IMG/VR virus record: IMGVR_UViG_3300033698_000020
Coordinates: 1-40,615 of that record
Reading direction: 5' to 3' (one strand)
Source of the DNA: a virus
DNA: 40,615 nucleotides
Shown one piece after another: positions 8,741-16,144 of the stretch. Each line of letters opens with the position of its first letter. Positions within the stretch are counted from its first letter, which is position 1. Position numbers and translations under genes: made by a program. The notes beneath the pieces were generated by a model. It saw nothing but the letters and a program-made list of their open reading frames with translations. It searched no databases and was not told the DNA's origin.

Positions 8741-9714
8741 AGCGCGACCTCTTTACCCTTCTCATCAACGTTGATGGTGCAGCTTGCGGTGATATCACCA
8801 CCGGCCGGGAATGTACGTGCAATTGAGAACACGCCCTGCTCGATGATGTTGTAGGTCTTGAACTGATCCGGATAGAACCGGAAGTAGATGTTCTCGCCCT
8901 GCTTGCCCACCAGCGTATCGGTGATGCCGTCCTTGAGCAGGATGCTGAAGGTGGCGTTGCTCAGGCTCTTGGAACGGGAGTTCTTCACCCGGCTGTAGGT
9001 CTGGGTGCTGCTGGAGCTGTAGCCGGTTTCCGAGGGCACGAAATCATAGGCATCAAACGCCTCGATAAATTCCGGCGTTGCGAAGCTGGCGTGCACGCCC
9101 TTGGGAAGATCACCGGTGTGGATCTTTGGCAACACAGAGCTGAACTCAACAGCGCCGTTGATGTAATCCACTTCCGGTACCGGGAAGTCTGCCTTTTCGG
9201 TGTGACGGTTTACCAGGTCAAAAATCTCAGTGGCTTTGATCGCCGCCGCCGTGCTGCTGTTCAACCGCACCTGTGCCAGTTCGATGGAGCCCACCGGAAT
9301 GTACGGAGGCCCACCGGCAGCGCCACGGGTTTCCACAAAGCTGGTGCTTTCCGATCCAGAGACGACGCTCACGGTGCCGGCGCTGTCGCACACGAGGCTG
9401 TTGATGATGTGGGTGTCGCTAATCGCCCGGGTAATCGCAATATCCGAACCCGCCGCAACCGCGATTTCCTCACCACCGACGTTGGCCGTGAAGGCCGCAT
9501 GGTCGACGTTATTGTTACCACCGGCGGCCGCTGGCGTAACCTTACCGCCAGTGAGCAGACCATCCGGCCGAACAACTGGCGCCACGCCAGCCGCCTGGGA
9601 CCACAGCTCCTCACCGGAGTTGAAGACCTTGGCATCGCCGGAATCCGACAAGGCCATCATAGCAAAAGCATTTTGCCCGCCTTCAAATTCGAGCTTCGCG
9701 TTTTCTGTAGACAT
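8737..9714 (-). CDS. major tail tube protein
   Basis: 325 residues, preceded by AGGAGAAAGCT and ATG. Composition is beta-rich with many G, S, T and V, as expected of a tail-tube protein. Residues about 205-320 (DFVPSETGYSSSSTQTYSRVKN, split; ending ITASCTINVDEKGKEVAL) look like the conserved tube core, with the loop-rich first part probably decorating the surface. It lies between the tail terminator and the tail chaperone, the position of lambda gpV. It should polymerise around the tape measure to form the tube. Confidence 0.85.
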   Translation of the reverse strand: MSTENAKLEFEGGQNAFAMMALSDSGDAKVFNSGEELWSQAAGVAPVVRPDGLLTGGKVTPAAAGGNNNVDHAAFTANVGGEEIAVAAGSDIAITRAISDTHIINSLVCDSAGTVSVVSGSESTSFVETRGAAGGPPYIPVGSIELAQVRLNSSTAAAIKATEIFDLVNRHTEKADFPVPEVDYINGAVEFSSVLPKIHTGDLPKGVHASFATPEFIEAFDAYDFVPSETGYSSSSTQTYSRVKNSRSKSLSNATFSILLKDGITDTLVGKQGENIYFRFYPDQFKTYNIIEQGVFSIARTFPAGGDITASCTINVDEKGKEVAL

Positions 9715-9752
9715 AGCTTTCTCCTGGTTTACGGGCGCCAGCGGGCGCTGGG

Positions 9753-10166
9753 TTATTTCTGGTAGGGGGTTCGGCTGCTGGTTCGATACACAATCTCGAA
9801 CTCAGCCAGCACGGCCATTTCACTCTGGCCTGGGGCCGGGTAATCAATGGTGGATCCGGTGTAGTTGATGCGCTCACACAGATCGCCAAGGGTTGCATCC
9901 TGGTTGAGCGCGTCATCCAGCAGTTCCGCCAGCAGGCCGTTGGCCTGAACGCTGTTGTTTAACTGCATATCGACTCTATCCATGATGCCGACGGAGAGGG
10001 TCAGGGTGTTTTCCAGCTTTCCAAAGCTGGTTCTTTCTGAGGATTCCGCCAGGTCCCAAACGGCGCGGGCTGGCAGCGGTTGCTCTACGGAAACCTGCCC
10101 ACTCCGTTGAGCGCTGATCCGTGTGGCGAAGGCTTGAATGACCTGCTCTCGAATGCTGTCAGCCAT
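9753..10166 (-). CDS. tail terminator protein (gpU-like)
   Basis: 137 residues, starting MADSIREQVIQAFATRI, a common opening in tail-terminator proteins, and ending in strands (MAVLAEFEIVYRTS). In lambda gpU caps the growing tube and sets its final length. Start overlaps the stop of the upstream gene by one base (10166). Assignment rests on position between the gpZ-like gene and the tail tube plus the fold-like pattern. Confidence 0.75.
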   Translation of the reverse strand: MADSIREQVIQAFATRISAQRSGQVSVEQPLPARAVWDLAESSERTSFGKLENTLTLSVGIMDRVDMQLNNSVQANGLLAELLDDALNQDATLGDLCERINYTGSTIDYPAPGQSEMAVLAEFEIVYRTSSRTPYQK

Positions 10167-10783
10167 CAGTACCCCCGGAACACAGTGTCAATTTGTTTGG
10201 ACAGCTGCTCTGCCTGGTACTCGAGTAACGATGGCGCAATGTCTTCTTTTACATCGGTGAAGACCTGACTGAGGGACGGGCCGTGCAACTTCAGTTTTCC
10301 ATTCACTCGCTTCGCGAGACCAGGCAAGTTGCTGTTCTTCAGCTTGGGAAGAATGAACCACTTCGGTCCCAGGGTCTGAGGCGGACGCTTGGGTTTGATT
10401 TTCACCTTCAGGGGTTGGTCCAGGTTGGCAACGGAGAAGAAACCCTTCTTGTACTTCAGCAGAGCACCTCTTGTGGGATTACCTTTCTGACTTACGCCGG
10501 TCACACCATAGAGGTAGTAGCTCAGCAACATGCCTCGCTTTGGAGTGGAAATGCTGGCCTGCAGGCGATTCTGGCTCGCCTTGTTCACTTTCATTCGGTC
10601 CCGGACATATTCGGCCGATAGATTGACCTGCTTCCGAATGCCCTTGCTGCCCTCAGTCCGGCCCTTCTCTGCAGTTTTGTTGAGGGTTCGCGACATGATT
10701 TTGGGGCCACTTTTGCTCACCCCCGCAAGAAAGACCCGAACGCCATTGAGGCTTGTTTGGTTAATCTCGGCTTTCATTGGCAT
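10166..10783 (-). CDS. tail completion protein (minor tail protein Z family)
   Basis: 205 residues, basic, starting MPMKAEINQTSLNGVRVFLAG. The pattern of an N-terminal segment with KIMSRTLNKTAEKGRTEGSK followed by VNLSAEYVRDRMKV, and later GPKWFILPKLKN, matches Minor_tail_Z proteins, which join the tail end to the head connector. It overlaps the preceding gene by 23 bp. A ribosome site GAGGCACC precedes the first ATG; the second ATG two codons on is also possible. Confidence 0.85.
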   Translation of the reverse strand: MPMKAEINQTSLNGVRVFLAGVSKSGPKIMSRTLNKTAEKGRTEGSKGIRKQVNLSAEYVRDRMKVNKASQNRLQASISTPKRGMLLSYYLYGVTGVSQKGNPTRGALLKYKKGFFSVANLDQPLKVKIKPKRPPQTLGPKWFILPKLKNSNLPGLAKRVNGKLKLHGPSLSQVFTDVKEDIAPSLLEYQAEQLSKQIDTVFRGY

Positions 10784-11084
10784 GGTGCCTCGTTACCTGC
10801 CCATCGTCATAAATCAAACCATCCAGAATCCAGGTGGTTTGCCCCACCGTTACCCGGTGGCCACGGCGAGGGCTGGAAATGTAAGACTTGCGGATCTCGA
10901 TCTCATCGCGGCGAGTCGGCATGCTGGTTTCATAGGCCTCCCGTTGCTCCACGTCACGGTCCACAATGCAGCGGATCTCGAATACACCGCCGGTACCATC
11001 GGCGTACACGGCATCCACCGCGAAGGCGTCTTCAACGGCGGACTCAAGAGAGTCCGCCACTGAGTCAAACAGACTGCGAGACAT
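10761..11084 (-). CDS. head-tail joining protein (gpFII-like)
   Basis: 107 residues. Beta-rich and acidic, with DAVYADGTGGVFEIRCIVDRD and RVTVGQTTWILDGLIYDDGQ, typical of small head-tail connector proteins of the lambda gpFII type. Its ATG overlaps the stop of the gene before it (TGATG). It should bind the gpW-capped portal and provide the tail docking face. Confidence 0.7.
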   Translation of the reverse strand: MSRSLFDSVADSLESAVEDAFAVDAVYADGTGGVFEIRCIVDRDVEQREAYETSMPTRRDEIEIRKSYISSPRRGHRVTVGQTTWILDGLIYDDGQVTRHHANESRD

Positions 11085-11290
11085 CAGGCGTTTCCGCCCT
11101 CAGCCGAGCCGTCACCGCCGGTCTCGTCGTCTTCAACGGTTTCCGGTTCGGCCTCTTCAATTTTCTCAACGGCAGCGCCGTACTTCTTCGCCTGGGCTGG
11201 AGTGAGATCCAATTCCTTGCCGGCCGGGATCACGGTTTTTTCGCCTTTCTTGTCACGCTCTTCAATGCGCGAAACGGTGATGTAAGTCAT
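11084..11290 (-). CDS. small acidic head-completion-region protein (DUF7210-like)
   Basis: 68 residues. The first half has KKGEKTVIPAGKELDLTPAQAKKYGAAV, split at about residue 30, a pattern seen in short phage proteins encoded right after the capsid gene; the second half is very acidic and ends in DDETGGDGSAEGGNA. In lambda this position is gpFI, which helps terminase dock on proheads. The acidic tail would fit such a role, but that is inference. Confidence 0.65.
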   Translation of the reverse strand: MTYITVSRIEERDKKGEKTVIPAGKELDLTPAQAKKYGAAVEKIEEAEPETVEDDETGGDGSAEGGNA

Positions 11291-11323
11291 GGCTGTTTAC
11301 TCTCTGGCTGTATCTGAGGAATT

Positions 11324-11347
11324 ACCGGGGCCCGCTCAGGCCCCGGT
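11324..11347 (-). repeat. strong hairpin behind the major capsid gene
   Basis: ACCGGGGCC, six-base loop, GGCCCCGGT: a perfect 9-bp GC-rich stem 30 bp past the capsid stop. No T-run follows on the minus strand, so it is not a standard terminator. It may block 3' exonucleases and keep capsid mRNA abundant. Confidence 0.7.
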
Positions 11348-11377
11348 AGGGCTTGCTGTAGCGCTACCGCCTGGCTA

Positions 11378-12382
11378 TCAGGCTACGGTGGCGAACAGGG
11401 TGGCATCGGCCAGGCGAGGTACCGGCATGCCACGGCTCTGGGTCATCATGTTCTCAACCGGTGGATTCTCGCTGTCCCAGTTTTTCGGGAACATCTCCAG
11501 CGGGCGATAACCGGCTTTCTTGTCGAGGATGGCGCCATAGGCACGAACACCACCGACACCGACAGACACACAGGCCACGCCGTTATCAGGGATGAACAGC
11601 TGCTTAACGCCATTCTCGTCACGCCAGTAACCGGTGTAGGACCACAGCTCAGGGCCAGCACCGCCGAAGTTTCCGCGATACATTGCCAGGTTTGTTGCCG
11701 GGGCGGTTTCGAACACGGAGTCTGAACCGCGGCGGGTTTCCACCAGGTCTTTGAACTCTGCGTTTGCCAGCGCCTTACGGAAAGCACCCTGGCCAAACAG
11801 CACGTGGGTGCACGGCGCCGCCATCATGGCAAACCAGTCTTCGAAGTCTTCCACCGGTTTGTCGGTACCAGAGCCCCACACCGCACCGCCAGTGAGAGTG
11901 ATGGTGTGGTTTGGATCGCGCCCGAAATCTACTTCCGATTTCGGGTAGTCCTCGCCCTCAACCACGATCTTGCCAGTGCGCAGGAACTGGGCGGCCATCC
12001 ATTCCATCCGGCGAAGGATGGACTTCCGGTGGTTGTCCAGAATGTCCATGCGCACCGCGTTCATCCGTTGCTCCGGTGTCATCTCGCCATCCATGCCTTC
12101 GCCCGGCTGGCGCTTCAGGGCCCGGTCTGGCTTAACGATGTCCAGGGGCTTGATGGTGGGCGGAACAAAGGACCGCAACGCACCACCACGCTCACGGCGA
12201 GGCTTGCCGGCAACGTACGGACTGACGAAGGGCGCCAGGGTTTCATCCAGTTCGATCTTGTCGAAAGCGATTTCTTCGGTACCGAAGGTAACGACTTCCT
12301 GGAACAGCAGGTTCAGCAGAAACGGGCTAAACCGGTCCAGCTCGCGCATGGCGGCGAGCAGCGTGGTTGTTTCGTAGGCCAT
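11378..12382 (-). CDS. major capsid protein (lambda gpE family)
   Basis: 334 residues, close to lambda gpE in length. Hallmarks of the E-type capsid family: FLLNLLFQEVVTFGTEEIAFDK near the N-terminus, PYVAGKPRRERGG (the glycine/arginine-rich E-loop region), LRRMEWMAAQFLRTGKI, and the C-terminal YRPLEMFPKNWDSENPPVENMMTQSRGMPVPR, here quoted in part. It forms the icosahedral shell with the decoration protein encoded just upstream. AAGAGGAAAAACACC precedes the ATG. Confidence 0.95.
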   Translation of the reverse strand: MAYETTTLLAAMRELDRFSPFLLNLLFQEVVTFGTEEIAFDKIELDETLAPFVSPYVAGKPRRERGGALRSFVPPTIKPLDIVKPDRALKRQPGEGMDGEMTPEQRMNAVRMDILDNHRKSILRRMEWMAAQFLRTGKIVVEGEDYPKSEVDFGRDPNHTITLTGGAVWGSGTDKPVEDFEDWFAMMAAPCTHVLFGQGAFRKALANAEFKDLVETRRGSDSVFETAPATNLAMYRGNFGGAGPELWSYTGYWRDENGVKQLFIPDNGVACVSVGVGGVRAYGAILDKKAGYRPLEMFPKNWDSENPPVENMMTQSRGMPVPRLADATLFATVA

Positions 12383-12446
12383 GGTGTTTTTCCTCTTACA
12401 GTGTCAAGTGTCAGTCAGGCTGGCGCGCACGCCATGCTGGGGCTGG

Positions 12447-12815
12447 TTAGTAGGGTTTAACGATGCTCAGCGGCGTGCCATCGAAGGCGGCGTTGAGCGT
12501 GTCAACGGTCCAGCTGGCGTCGAAGTTGACCACGTGCTCATTCAGCCAACCGCCGCGCACGTACTGGCAACCTTCGACCCCAGCGGAGGCGTCGATGTCG
12601 TGAGCCAGTGCGCCGACCGGCACCTGGGAACCGTCTGTGGCAGTTTCAACGGAAAGCGTCAGTACGCCGGTTGCGGTCACCCGGCCAAGGATGGCGCCAC
12701 GGGTGAGGTTCTGGCCGGAGGCCAGGTTGCCACGGCCGAAGTCAGCCAGACCGCCGATGATGAGGCTATCCGGCTGGAAGTTTTCTGTGCTGGTACGTGC
12801 GATCTGGTCGCTCAT
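12447..12815 (-). CDS. head decoration protein (lambda gpD family)
   Basis: 122 residues. The pattern ASGQNLTRGAILGRVTATG followed by VPVGALAHDIDAS and a C-terminal strand is characteristic of the HDPD family, whose trimers sit on expanded capsids and stabilise them. It lies between the protease/scaffold gene and the capsid gene as in lambda. GAGGAACAACCC is the ribosome site. Confidence 0.9.
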   Translation of the reverse strand: MSDQIARTSTENFQPDSLIIGGLADFGRGNLASGQNLTRGAILGRVTATGVLTLSVETATDGSQVPVGALAHDIDASAGVEGCQYVRGGWLNEHVVNFDASWTVDTLNAAFDGTPLSIVKPY

Positions 12816-12849
12816 GGGTTGTTCCTCGTGTTCGAATTGAAAGAGTTAC

Positions 12850-12864
12850 CCGCCACCGGCGGGC
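12850..12864 (-). repeat. short GC hairpin between protease and decoration genes
   Basis: CCCGCC, three-base loop, GGCGGG directly after the protease stop. No T-run on the coding strand; possibly an mRNA stabiliser or weak terminator. Confidence 0.45.
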
Positions 12865-12867
12865 CGG

Positions 12868-13299
12868 TTATTTGGCGGCTCGGCCGGTGAACTTGCGGTA
12901 GTCGGAGATCAAGGCCACTGAAGGATCAGGCTTTTCCGGGTCACCATCGGCAGACCCGTTATCAGCGCCGATCTTCGGCTGTTTGGTGTTGCCCATGGCC
13001 GCATCCAGCAGGCTATTGTTGGCAGCCTTGGGGGCCTCATCGGCAGCGGCCAGCGCGGCCTTGGCGTCTTCAACGCTCATGCGGGTGTTGAACGCCAGGT
13101 GCTGGGCCAGCTTGGTGCGGCCCTCGGCTTCCTCACACCGCAGGATTCCGGCAACGCGGGCCTGCTCAGCAGCGGCGGCATCGGCGGCAATGGTGATTGT
13201 ATCCACGGGTTGTTCCTGTTCCGCACCAGCATTGCTGGCCGGGGTTTCGGTGGTGGCCTGTTGCTGCTGGGCCACCGGCTTTTTGGTGCTGTCGGTCAT
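12868..13299 (-). CDS. nested scaffold protein (Nu3-like), internal start of the protease gene
   Basis: In-frame internal ATG at 13299 (MTDSTKKPVAQQQQ) preceded by GGAG and an 8-base spacer, a better ribosome site than many in this operon. The product, 143 residues, would be the Q/A/E-rich C-terminal domain without the protease. In lambda, Nu3 scaffold is made in just this way from inside gene C. The segment AADAAAAEQARVAGILRCEE and the Ala-rich helix after it fit a helical scaffold. Confidence 0.6.
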   Translation of the reverse strand: MTDSTKKPVAQQQQATTETPASNAGAEQEQPVDTITIAADAAAAEQARVAGILRCEEAEGRTKLAQHLAFNTRMSVEDAKAALAAADEAPKAANNSLLDAAMGNTKQPKIGADNGSADGDPEKPDPSVALISDYRKFTGRAAK

Positions 13300-14196
13300 G
13301 GTGCTTACTCCGATCGTTTGGGTGGTTTGGACGTAGTCCGAGAAGGCGGCCAGCATGTCGTGACCGTTGATGAGCTCATCCGCGAATCCAACGTCGATTG
13401 CGTCTTGCCCGGTGTAAATCGCGGCCTCCGTGGCCAGGACGGCTTCGGCAGACAGGCCGATCTGGTCAGCGACCATTCCGGCGAATGCCTGGCGTAGCCG
13501 GTCGCTTTCCGACTGGAAGCGCTCCAGTACCTGTGTCGGCAGGTTTTTGTAGGGGTTGCCGTCCACCTTGAAAGCACCGGAGTGAATCAGGGTTACGTCA
13601 ATTCCCGCTTCTTCCAGCTGCCGCTCAAAACTGGCGTGCATCATCACCACACCCACGGAACCGCTGCGGGCCGTGGCGGTGGTGTATCGGAAGTCTGTGC
13701 TGCTGTGAATCGCCATGGCGGCACTGGCGGCCATGTCGTAGGCAATGGATCCGATCGGCTTGATGCCACGCAGTTCGTGGATCCGGCGGGCGGTATCAAA
13801 GCAGCCGCTGACCTCACCGCCCGGGCTGTCGATATCCAGAAGAATGCCGGTAACGGTGTTGTCGCGCAGCGCGTCTTCAATGCGGGCGATGATGCCGTCG
13901 TAACCGGTCATTCCGGAATAAGGCTGCAGATGCCCGAATTTGTGCACCAGGGAGCCTTCCACGGGGATCACGGCAATGCCGTTCATCACCTCATAGGGGC
14001 GGTTGCGCGGCCGGTCCGGATCAAACGAATCCGCTCGCATGCGCAGCTTTTCCTGAGTCTCCACCAGGCCGGTTTCATCCTGCAGGGTGGCAATGCCCAG
14101 CCGGGGCGCCAGCGCGCCAATGAATACCCGGGCATAGCCAGGCTCCAGCAACAGCGGCTGATTCAGCACACGGGCTGCAATGTTCTGGTGTCGCAT
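12868..14196 (-). CDS. S49-family head maturation protease with C-terminal scaffold domain
   Basis: 442 residues. The protease domain covers about residues 65-285: DIDSPGGEVSG at 121-131, then AYDMAASAAM with the probable nucleophile Ser158, ARSGSVGVVM at 176-185, and GAFKVDGNPYKN with the probable general base Lys210, giving the Ser/Lys dyad of SppA/lambda gpC-type proteases. Residues 300-442 are low in structure and act as scaffold. Lambda gpC cleaves scaffold and portal inside the prohead. Its ribosome site CCCGGAGAAA follows immediately on a terminator and a tRNA gene. Confidence 0.93.
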   Translation of the reverse strand: MRHQNIAARVLNQPLLLEPGYARVFIGALAPRLGIATLQDETGLVETQEKLRMRADSFDPDRPRNRPYEVMNGIAVIPVEGSLVHKFGHLQPYSGMTGYDGIIARIEDALRDNTVTGILLDIDSPGGEVSGCFDTARRIHELRGIKPIGSIAYDMAASAAMAIHSSTDFRYTTATARSGSVGVVMMHASFERQLEEAGIDVTLIHSGAFKVDGNPYKNLPTQVLERFQSESDRLRQAFAGMVADQIGLSAEAVLATEAAIYTGQDAIDVGFADELINGHDMLAAFSDYVQTTQTIGVSTMTDSTKKPVAQQQQATTETPASNAGAEQEQPVDTITIAADAAAAEQARVAGILRCEEAEGRTKLAQHLAFNTRMSVEDAKAALAAADEAPKAANNSLLDAAMGNTKQPKIGADNGSADGDPEKPDPSVALISDYRKFTGRAAK

Positions 14197-14213
14197 AGGT
14201 TTCTCCGGGTATT

Positions 14214-14235
14214 AAAAAACCCCGCCGGGGCGGGG
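14214..14235 (-). terminator. intrinsic terminator after the phage tRNA
   Basis: Minus strand CCCCGC, loop CCCG, GCGGGG, then six T. It lies 8 bp past the CCA end of the tRNA and 18 bp before the protease start codon. It would free the tRNA 3' end and stop unmodified polymerase in the middle of the head operon; downstream genes require readthrough. Confidence 0.85.
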
Positions 14236-14243
14236 CTCGGAAT

Positions 14244-14318
14244 TGGTTGCAGGGGCTGGATTCGAACCAGCGACCTTCGGGATATGAGCCCGATGAGCTG
14301 CCACTGCTCTACCCTGCA
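14244..14318 (-). tRNA. tRNA-Met (CAT anticodon), initiator-like
   Basis: 75 nt, reads TGCAGGG ... CCCTGCA A CCA on the minus strand, so the acceptor stem is complete and CCA is encoded. D stem GAGC/GCTC, anticodon stem TCGGG/CCCGA, anticodon loop CTCATAT, variable loop AGGTC, T arm GCTGG TTCGAAT CCAGC. Three consecutive G:C pairs in the anticodon stem and the A11:U24 pair are marks of bacterial initiator tRNA. Position 1:72 is a weak U:A pair where initiators usually have a mismatch. Position 38 is U instead of the A of E. coli initiator tRNA. It starts 6 nt after the portal stop and is followed by a terminator. Elongator or Ile2 identity cannot be fully excluded. Confidence 0.92.
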
Positions 14319-14324
14319 GAAACG

Positions 14325-15938
14325 TTAAGCCGTACCAGGTGCAACCTCTGGCTCTTCCTGATCCGGCGCCAGTGCCTGGGTTTTCATCCAGCTCGGTGGC
14401 GGCAAGCCCGCATCTCTGCGTTCCTGCATCTCGCGCACCTGCTGGGCAAATACTTCCTGGTAATCCTCTCCCATCTTCGCCAGTTCTTTCTCGAAGGTGG
14501 AAAGGCCGGATTCGATCAGCAGTACGGATTCCTTCACTTCCTTCAGGCCGTCGATGGCCAGGCGGCCGGCGCCGATCCATTCGGAATTGCACCAGCTGGC
14601 TTTTGCCTGGTAGAAATCCCGCGTTGCACTGCGGGGCAGCTGGATTTCGCCACGGTCCAGCGCTTCTTCGAACCAGAGCGCAAACACCATGGAGGCAAAC
14701 CGGCTGGGGATGATCTTCCGGCGGCCCATGTAGTAGCGCCAGCTTTCCATCATGCTAGCCCGGGCACTGCTGTAGGTGGTCTGGCTATAGTCCTTCGCCA
14801 GGGATTCATAACTGGTGTTCATCCCGGCGGCACACCACCGCAGGATGGAGCGTTCCAGTTCACTGAAGCCGTTGTCCGCATTGCTGCTGGTCATCAGGTT
14901 CAGCTTTTCACCCGGCATCAGGTGCGGGATCTGGACGCCGTTCAGGCGGATGTCCGCGCCCTTGTGATAGTCCGTCAGCACCGACATGAATTCATGGAGC
15001 TTGTCAGTGTCTGTCTCGCCGCCGATCAGTTCGAAGGCGGCTTCCGGCCCCATCTCGGATTCAATCACCGCCGCGTACATGGCGTTCACGATGGCGTTCT
15101 GCAGCTTGGTGTGTTGCAGCTTGCCCAGCTGGGGCAGCTGCTCCATCACCGATAGGAACTGGTTCGCGCCCCGGGTCTGGCCATCGCCACGGGGCTCGAA
15201 CACATGCAGGAACTGTTGCCGGCCCCAGCTGGTTTCCCGTGGTACCCGGGTCCACTCATAACCCAGGCCACTGGTACCGAACCCCGCACCGTGGGTCTCA
15301 TGGTTGCGCACCCAGTAGGCAACCGCGGCGCCGTAGCGGTCTACATCCACCCCGCCCCTGCGGCTGTTGGTGTCCGGCAGGTTGTGCGGGTTGCTGATGC
15401 GGTGGTTGTTGATCAGCTTGATGGCGGTGCGGAACGGGCTGCCGGTGCGGTCGATCCACTCGGCACTGGCGCTGGCTTCACCAACGGTGGCATGTGTGGC
15501 CACGACTTCGCGGCACATCATGGTGAGGGTTCGCTTGCGTTCGGCATCGACCCAGCAGTTCACGGGGTCTTCCGCGTATTCGGTGAAGGCCGCTTCCACG
15601 TCCTGGGCAAAGGCCCGGGCGTCTGCCTCTGTCATCCCAAGGGCACGCCACCGGGGCTTATAGCTGAGCCGGAACATGTGGCCAACGATGTTGTCGACGT
15701 GCAGCTGTACGCCGTTGCTGGCAATGCCATGGTTGCGTACCAGGTCTTCAGCACGAGCGTTGCCCTTGGAAAGATCCGGCAACAGAGCGGCATCCGCAGT
15801 GCGGCCGCCAGGGTTCCAGCGGCGCATCTGGCCACCGAAACCAGCGCCGGCACCGGAGTAGCCGCCCACGTTGGCCATCGGTTTACCGGAGGCATCCAGC
15901 AACCTTACAGTCGGTTCTTGCTTGGCAATGGCAGACAT
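14325..15938 (-). CDS. portal protein (lambda gpB family)
   Basis: 537 residues, the usual length for lambda-type portals. Family motifs include LVRNHGIASNGVQLHVDNIVG near residue 65 (quoted part), CWVDAERKRTLTMMCREVV near 120, VYRP-like HVFEPRGDGQTRGANQFLSV, and LPWSTARA-type YSSARASMMESWRYYMGRR. The dodecamer occupies one vertex, is the docking site for terminase and the channel for DNA. It lies between gpW and the protease as in lambda. The stop is only six bases before the tRNA. Confidence 0.95.
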   Translation of the reverse strand: MSAIAKQEPTVRLLDASGKPMANVGGYSGAGAGFGGQMRRWNPGGRTADAALLPDLSKGNARAEDLVRNHGIASNGVQLHVDNIVGHMFRLSYKPRWRALGMTEADARAFAQDVEAAFTEYAEDPVNCWVDAERKRTLTMMCREVVATHATVGEASASAEWIDRTGSPFRTAIKLINNHRISNPHNLPDTNSRRGGVDVDRYGAAVAYWVRNHETHGAGFGTSGLGYEWTRVPRETSWGRQQFLHVFEPRGDGQTRGANQFLSVMEQLPQLGKLQHTKLQNAIVNAMYAAVIESEMGPEAAFELIGGETDTDKLHEFMSVLTDYHKGADIRLNGVQIPHLMPGEKLNLMTSSNADNGFSELERSILRWCAAGMNTSYESLAKDYSQTTYSSARASMMESWRYYMGRRKIIPSRFASMVFALWFEEALDRGEIQLPRSATRDFYQAKASWCNSEWIGAGRLAIDGLKEVKESVLLIESGLSTFEKELAKMGEDYQEVFAQQVREMQERRDAGLPPPSWMKTQALAPDQEEPEVAPGTA

Positions 15939-16144
15939 CAGTAAGACACCCTCGCAGGCCGCCGGCGGATTGGGCCGGTGCTGAGTTGCGCTTCCAGCTC
16001 TGTGATATAGGCACGGAGCTCGGAGCGATCGGCCGCGCGGAACTCCACCGTTTTACCATCCCGCTGGATCCGCACCACGGCCTGGCCAGTCATAAGCTTG
16101 TGGTAGGCAGACTTCGCTTCCATCAGTTGCTGTTTTGTCGACAT
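15938..16144 (-). CDS. head-tail joining protein gpW-like
   Basis: 68 residues, as in lambda gpW (68). Sequence STKQQLMEAKSAYHKLMTGQ, then VVRIQRDGKTVEFRAADRSELRAYI in two pieces, matches the gpW family: helix, two-stranded hairpin, helix, basic tail (RRRPARVSY). It plugs the portal after packaging. The ATG overlaps the terminase stop (TGATG), with CCCGGAGAAAC as ribosome site. Confidence 0.93.
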   Translation of the reverse strand: MSTKQQLMEAKSAYHKLMTGQAVVRIQRDGKTVEFRAADRSELRAYITELEAQLSTGPIRRRPARVSY

